From assembly GCA_947174725.1 (NCBI GenBank), contig CAMWKA010000051.1, positions 1 to 9,142 on the forward strand: a DNA stretch of 9,142 bases. Reading direction: 5' to 3'. The notes below the pieces were generated by a model, which saw nothing but the letters and a program-made list of their open reading frames with translations, had not been told where the DNA came from and made no database searches. Origin of the DNA: an uncultured Lachnospiraceae bacterium. GTDB taxonomy: Bacteria; Bacillota; Clostridia; Lachnospirales; Lachnospiraceae. This document shows positions 7,062 to 9,142 of the stretch, piece after piece (within the stretch, counting starts at the first letter, position 1; every line of letters starts with the position of its first letter). Position numbers and translations under genes: made by a program.

Positions 7062-7898
7062 ATGGAAAATCTTGAACTGAAGAAAATAGCCAATGAAGTC
7101 CGCAAGGATATTATTGCATCGACACATAGCGCAAAGGCCGGACATCCGGGAGGTTCGCTGTCGGCGGCAGAGATTTTTACATTCTTATATTATGAAGAGA
7201 TGAAGGTTGATCCGAAGCATCCGGAGGATCCGGACAGGGATCGTTTTGTCCTTTCCAAAGGACATACAGCGCCGGGGCTTTATTCGGTGCTGGCGCAGAA
7301 AGGATTTTTTCCGAGGGAGGAAATGCTGACGCTGCGTAAGGTCGGCTCCCATCTTCAGGGACATCCCAGCATGAAGCATACGCCGGGCATTGATATGTCC
7401 ACAGGTTCTTTGGGACAGGGCATGTCGGCGGCAGTGGGCATGGCGCTGGCGGCAGGACTGGATGGCAAAGATTACAGGGTATATTCCCTGCTTGGAGACG
7501 GTGAGATCCAGGAAGGTCAGATTTGGGAGGCGGCGATGTTTGCCGGTGCGCATCAACTGGATAATCTGTGCATCATCATTGATAATAACGGACTGCAGAT
7601 CGACGGTGATATCAAAGACGTCTGCTCTCCGTATCCCATTGATAAAAAATTTGAAGCATTTAATTTTCATGTGACTGAGATGGACGCCCATGATTTTGAT
7701 TCTATCCGTAAAGCATTTGCAGAGGCAAGGTCAGTGAAGGGCAAACCGACGGCAATCATCGCGCACAGCATTAAGGGCAAGGGCGTGTCCTATATGGAGA
7801 ACAACGCGTCATGGCATGGCAAGGCTCCGAATGATGAAGAGTACGCGGTGGCAATGGACGAGCTTGTAAAAATAGGCGAGGAGCTTGACCGACTATAA
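7062..7898 (+). CDS. Transketolase, N-terminal subunit (EC 2.2.1.1)
   Basis: This 278-residue protein is the thiamine diphosphate-binding half of a split transketolase. The enzyme transfers two-carbon ketol units between sugar phosphates in the cytoplasm (non-oxidative pentose phosphate pathway). Visible motifs are GHPGG (27-31), SKGH (65-68), GSLGQG (115-120), the diphosphate and metal-binding motif GDGE (145-148) with its paired NN (175-176), and SWHGKAP (250-256) near the C-terminus. The length matches stand-alone N-terminal subunits, about the first 40% of a full transketolase. The pyrimidine-binding domain is in the next gene. ATG 7062 is preferred because GGAAAGG ends 10 nt before it; an in-frame ATG at 7053 adds three residues but touches that site. 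A DXS fragment is unlikely given the separate partner gene and the transketolase-type motifs. Confidence 0.95.
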   Translation: MENLELKKIANEVRKDIIASTHSAKAGHPGGSLSAAEIFTFLYYEEMKVDPKHPEDPDRDRFVLSKGHTAPGLYSVLAQKGFFPREEMLTLRKVGSHLQGHPSMKHTPGIDMSTGSLGQGMSAAVGMALAAGLDGKDYRVYSLLGDGEIQEGQIWEAAMFAGAHQLDNLCIIIDNNGLQIDGDIKDVCSPYPIDKKFEAFNFHVTEMDAHDFDSIRKAFAEARSVKGKPTAIIAHSIKGKGVSYMENNASWHGKAPNDEEYAVAMDELVKIGEELDRL

Positions 7899-7917
7899 GC
7901 ATCATTTTATTCGTTTT

Positions 7918-7981
7918 GCAAATATTGTGCCTGCGACAGCATACAACAAAAAGCTTACGCTTTTCATTGTCAAGAATTTGC
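7918..7981 (+). other. Predicted three-way-junction RNA structure in the transketolase spacer
   Basis: By hand the gap between the two subunit genes folds as follows. The closing stem is GCAAAT (7918-7923) with ATTTGC (7976-7981), continued by TTG (7925-7927) with CAA (7971-7973). Arm 1 (7928-7941) pairs TG with CA and CTG with CAG over a CGA loop, with one bulged C. Arm 2 (7943-7970) pairs ACAA with TTGT and AAAAGC with GCTTTT over a TTAC loop, with a 2x2 internal loop. Only one base, 7942, is left free at the junction. It is not a recognised riboswitch or ribozyme; no hammerhead core CTGANGA is present on either strand. It could tune expression of the second gene, protect message ends, or be a small inserted repeat. 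Confidence 0.45.
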
Positions 7982-8009
7982 AGGTTACGGAAAGGCATGG
8001 TTATTGGTT

Positions 8010-8957
8010 ATGTCAGAAATTAAGAAGGTCGCAACCAGAGACAGTTACGGACAGACTTTAGTGGAGCTGGGAGCGGAGAATAAGGATATTGTGGTTATGG
8101 ATGCTGATCTTGCGGCAGCGACGAAGACGGCGCTGTTTGCAAAGGCGTATCCGGACAGGTTCTTTGATGCCGGTATCGCGGAGGGCAATATGGCGGGAAT
8201 CGCGGCAGGACTTGCCGCAAGTGGAAAGATTCCGTTTATCAGTTCCTTTGCTATGTTCGCAACAGGACGGGCATACGAGCAGATCAGAAATTCCATCGGA
8301 TATCCTCAGCTGAATGTCAAGATCTGCGCGTCTCACGCAGGAATCACTGTCGGTGAGGATGGAGCTTCCCACCAGTGTCTGGAAGACATTGCGCTGATGC
8401 GTTCGATTCCGGGGATGGTGGTTATGTGCCCCGCAGACGATATCGAAGCGAGGGCGGCGGTCAGAGCGGCAGCAGCTTATGAGGGACCGGTATATATCCG
8501 TCTCGGACGTTCGGCAGTTCCGGTAATCAATGACAGACCGGATTATAAGTTTGAGTGGGGAAAAGGAATCCTTGTAAAAGAGGGAACGGATGTGACTCTG
8601 GTGGCTACCGGTATCATGGTCAACAGTGCGATGGAAGCAGCGGAGATGCTGGAGAAGGATGGCATCAGCGCGGAAATCATAGATATTCATACCATTAAGC
8701 CGATTGACGAAGAGATTTTGTTAAAGAGTGTGAAGAAAACAGGAAAAGTGATCACTATGGAGGAACACTCTACCATTAATGGATTGGGCAGTGCGGTATG
8801 CGATGTGATCTGTGAGAAATATCCTGTAAGAGTGAAGAAACTCGGAATTGAGGATGCCTATGGGGAATCCGGTTCCGCGGCAGCATTGATGGAAAAGTAC
8901 CGTCTGGATGGAAAAGGAATCTATGAGCAGGTGAAAGCGTATCTGGCGGAATTATAA
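8010..8957 (+). CDS. Transketolase, C-terminal subunit
   Basis: This 315-residue partner of the upstream gene carries the pyrimidine-binding and C-terminal domains; the two chains together form the active site. Visible motifs are VMDADLAAAT (about 29-38), the catalytic glutamate in GIAEGNM (Glu near 58), the cofactor-ring pocket in SFAMFATGRAYEQIR (79-93), HAGITVGEDGASHQ (109-122), RLGR (164-167) and MEEHSTINGLGSAVCD (250-265) in the C-terminal domain. ATG 8010 was chosen because GGAAAGG (7989-7995) lies 14 nt before it, acceptable when aligned to the 16S tail, and homologues of this type begin with a short MSxIKKVATRDSYG-like stretch. An in-frame TTG at 8004 is the alternative. The 111-nt distance from the first subunit is unusual, since such pairs are mostly adjacent or overlapping. 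A strong terminator follows 42 nt after the stop. Confidence 0.95.
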   Translation: MSEIKKVATRDSYGQTLVELGAENKDIVVMDADLAAATKTALFAKAYPDRFFDAGIAEGNMAGIAAGLAASGKIPFISSFAMFATGRAYEQIRNSIGYPQLNVKICASHAGITVGEDGASHQCLEDIALMRSIPGMVVMCPADDIEARAAVRAAAAYEGPVYIRLGRSAVPVINDRPDYKFEWGKGILVKEGTDVTLVATGIMVNSAMEAAEMLEKDGISAEIIDIHTIKPIDEEILLKSVKKTGKVITMEEHSTINGLGSAVCDVICEKYPVRVKKLGIEDAYGESGSAAALMEKYRLDGKGIYEQVKAYLAEL

Positions 8958-8999
8958 TGAGAATTATAACAATTAAAATCAAATATGGTAACAGCGTTA

Positions 9000-9036
9000 G
9001 AGCATATAGAAACTGAAATCTATATGCTCAATTTTT
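9000..9036 (+). terminator. Intrinsic terminator of the transketolase operon
   Basis: GAGCATATAGA (9000-9010) and TCTATATGCTC (9019-9029) form a perfect 11-bp stem with an 8-nt loop, followed by AA and then TTTTT (9032-9036). It lies just downstream of the second subunit gene. Confidence 0.88.
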
Positions 9037-9075
9037 ACTATAAAGGGGATTGTGAGAGAAAATGCGAAAATTTAT

Positions 9076-9104
9076 TTGCAATTCCGCATATTCCATGCTA
9101 CTAT
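9076..9104 (+). promoter_or_regulatory. Possible promoter for a gene beyond the right edge
   Basis: TTGCAA (9076-9081), a 17-nt spacer and TACTAT (9099-9104) with a TGC extension directly before the -10 make a moderate sigma-A match. It sits after the terminator, and RNA would start near 9111. No + strand gene can be confirmed in the remaining 30 nt. The surrounding 9037-9142 stretch is AT-rich and otherwise shows nothing clear. Confidence 0.35.
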
Positions 9105-9142
9105 ACATTCAAAGCATATTTTTCTATAAAGCAAATTTATCA

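Noticed and set aside
7997..8023. 8-codon frame overlapping the start of the second transketolase gene, a possible coupling ORF
   Set aside because: Its ATG is 1 nt from the only Shine-Dalgarno sequence, too close for use; kept only as part of the repeated-cassette observation.
8058..8690. 210-codon minus-strand frame opposite the second transketolase gene
   Set aside because: The + strand frame has all expected transketolase motifs; the antisense product resembles nothing.
9062..9142. Open frame of 27 codons running off the right edge, with AGGGGA 12 nt upstream
   Set aside because: Too short to judge, no recognisable signal, and it overlaps a promoter-like sequence at 9076-9104.

Overview
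The window looks like chromosome of a low-to-moderate-GC Gram-positive anaerobe of the Clostridia, most likely a Lachnospiraceae member. Grounds: Shine-Dalgarno sites of the AGAAAGG/AGGAG type, TGn-extended -10 promoters, a transketolase split into two genes, a membrane protein with TFIIB-type zinc ribbons, and a giant FtsX-type permease with an extracellular coiled coil. The genus cannot be fixed from the sequence alone. No phage, IS, CRISPR, rRNA or tRNA signal was seen.

Left part (1-4045, + strand): two GAA-loop hairpins (9-46) lead into a 96-residue secreted or membrane miniprotein (139-429). A 1196-residue ABC permease (455-4045) follows 25 nt later. The permease has eight predicted membrane segments. 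Its extracellular region carries an insert of about 380 residues that reads as one long antiparallel coiled-coil hairpin. No ATPase gene is in the window.

Middle (4050-6952): an AEC-family transporter on the minus strand ends 4 nt from the permease stop (convergent) and has its own promoter at 5075-5102. Diverging from it is a 513-residue membrane protein with two N-terminal zinc ribbons. It is followed by a broken, start-less paralogue of its zinc-ribbon region (6704-6952).

Right part (6991-9036, + strand): the two transketolase subunit genes (7062-7898 and 8010-8957) have a promoter in front and a strong intrinsic terminator at 9000-9036. Together they would make one thiamine-diphosphate enzyme of the non-oxidative pentose phosphate pathway. 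The 111-nt gap between them is unusually large for such a pair and can be folded by hand into a compact three-way junction. Positions 9037-9142 hold a possible promoter for a gene beyond the window.

The strongest candidates for something under-described are the mirror-symmetric coiled-coil stalk of the permease with its miniprotein neighbour, and the structured spacer inside the transketolase operon. All folds, promoters and homology calls were made by eye; no search or folding program was run.
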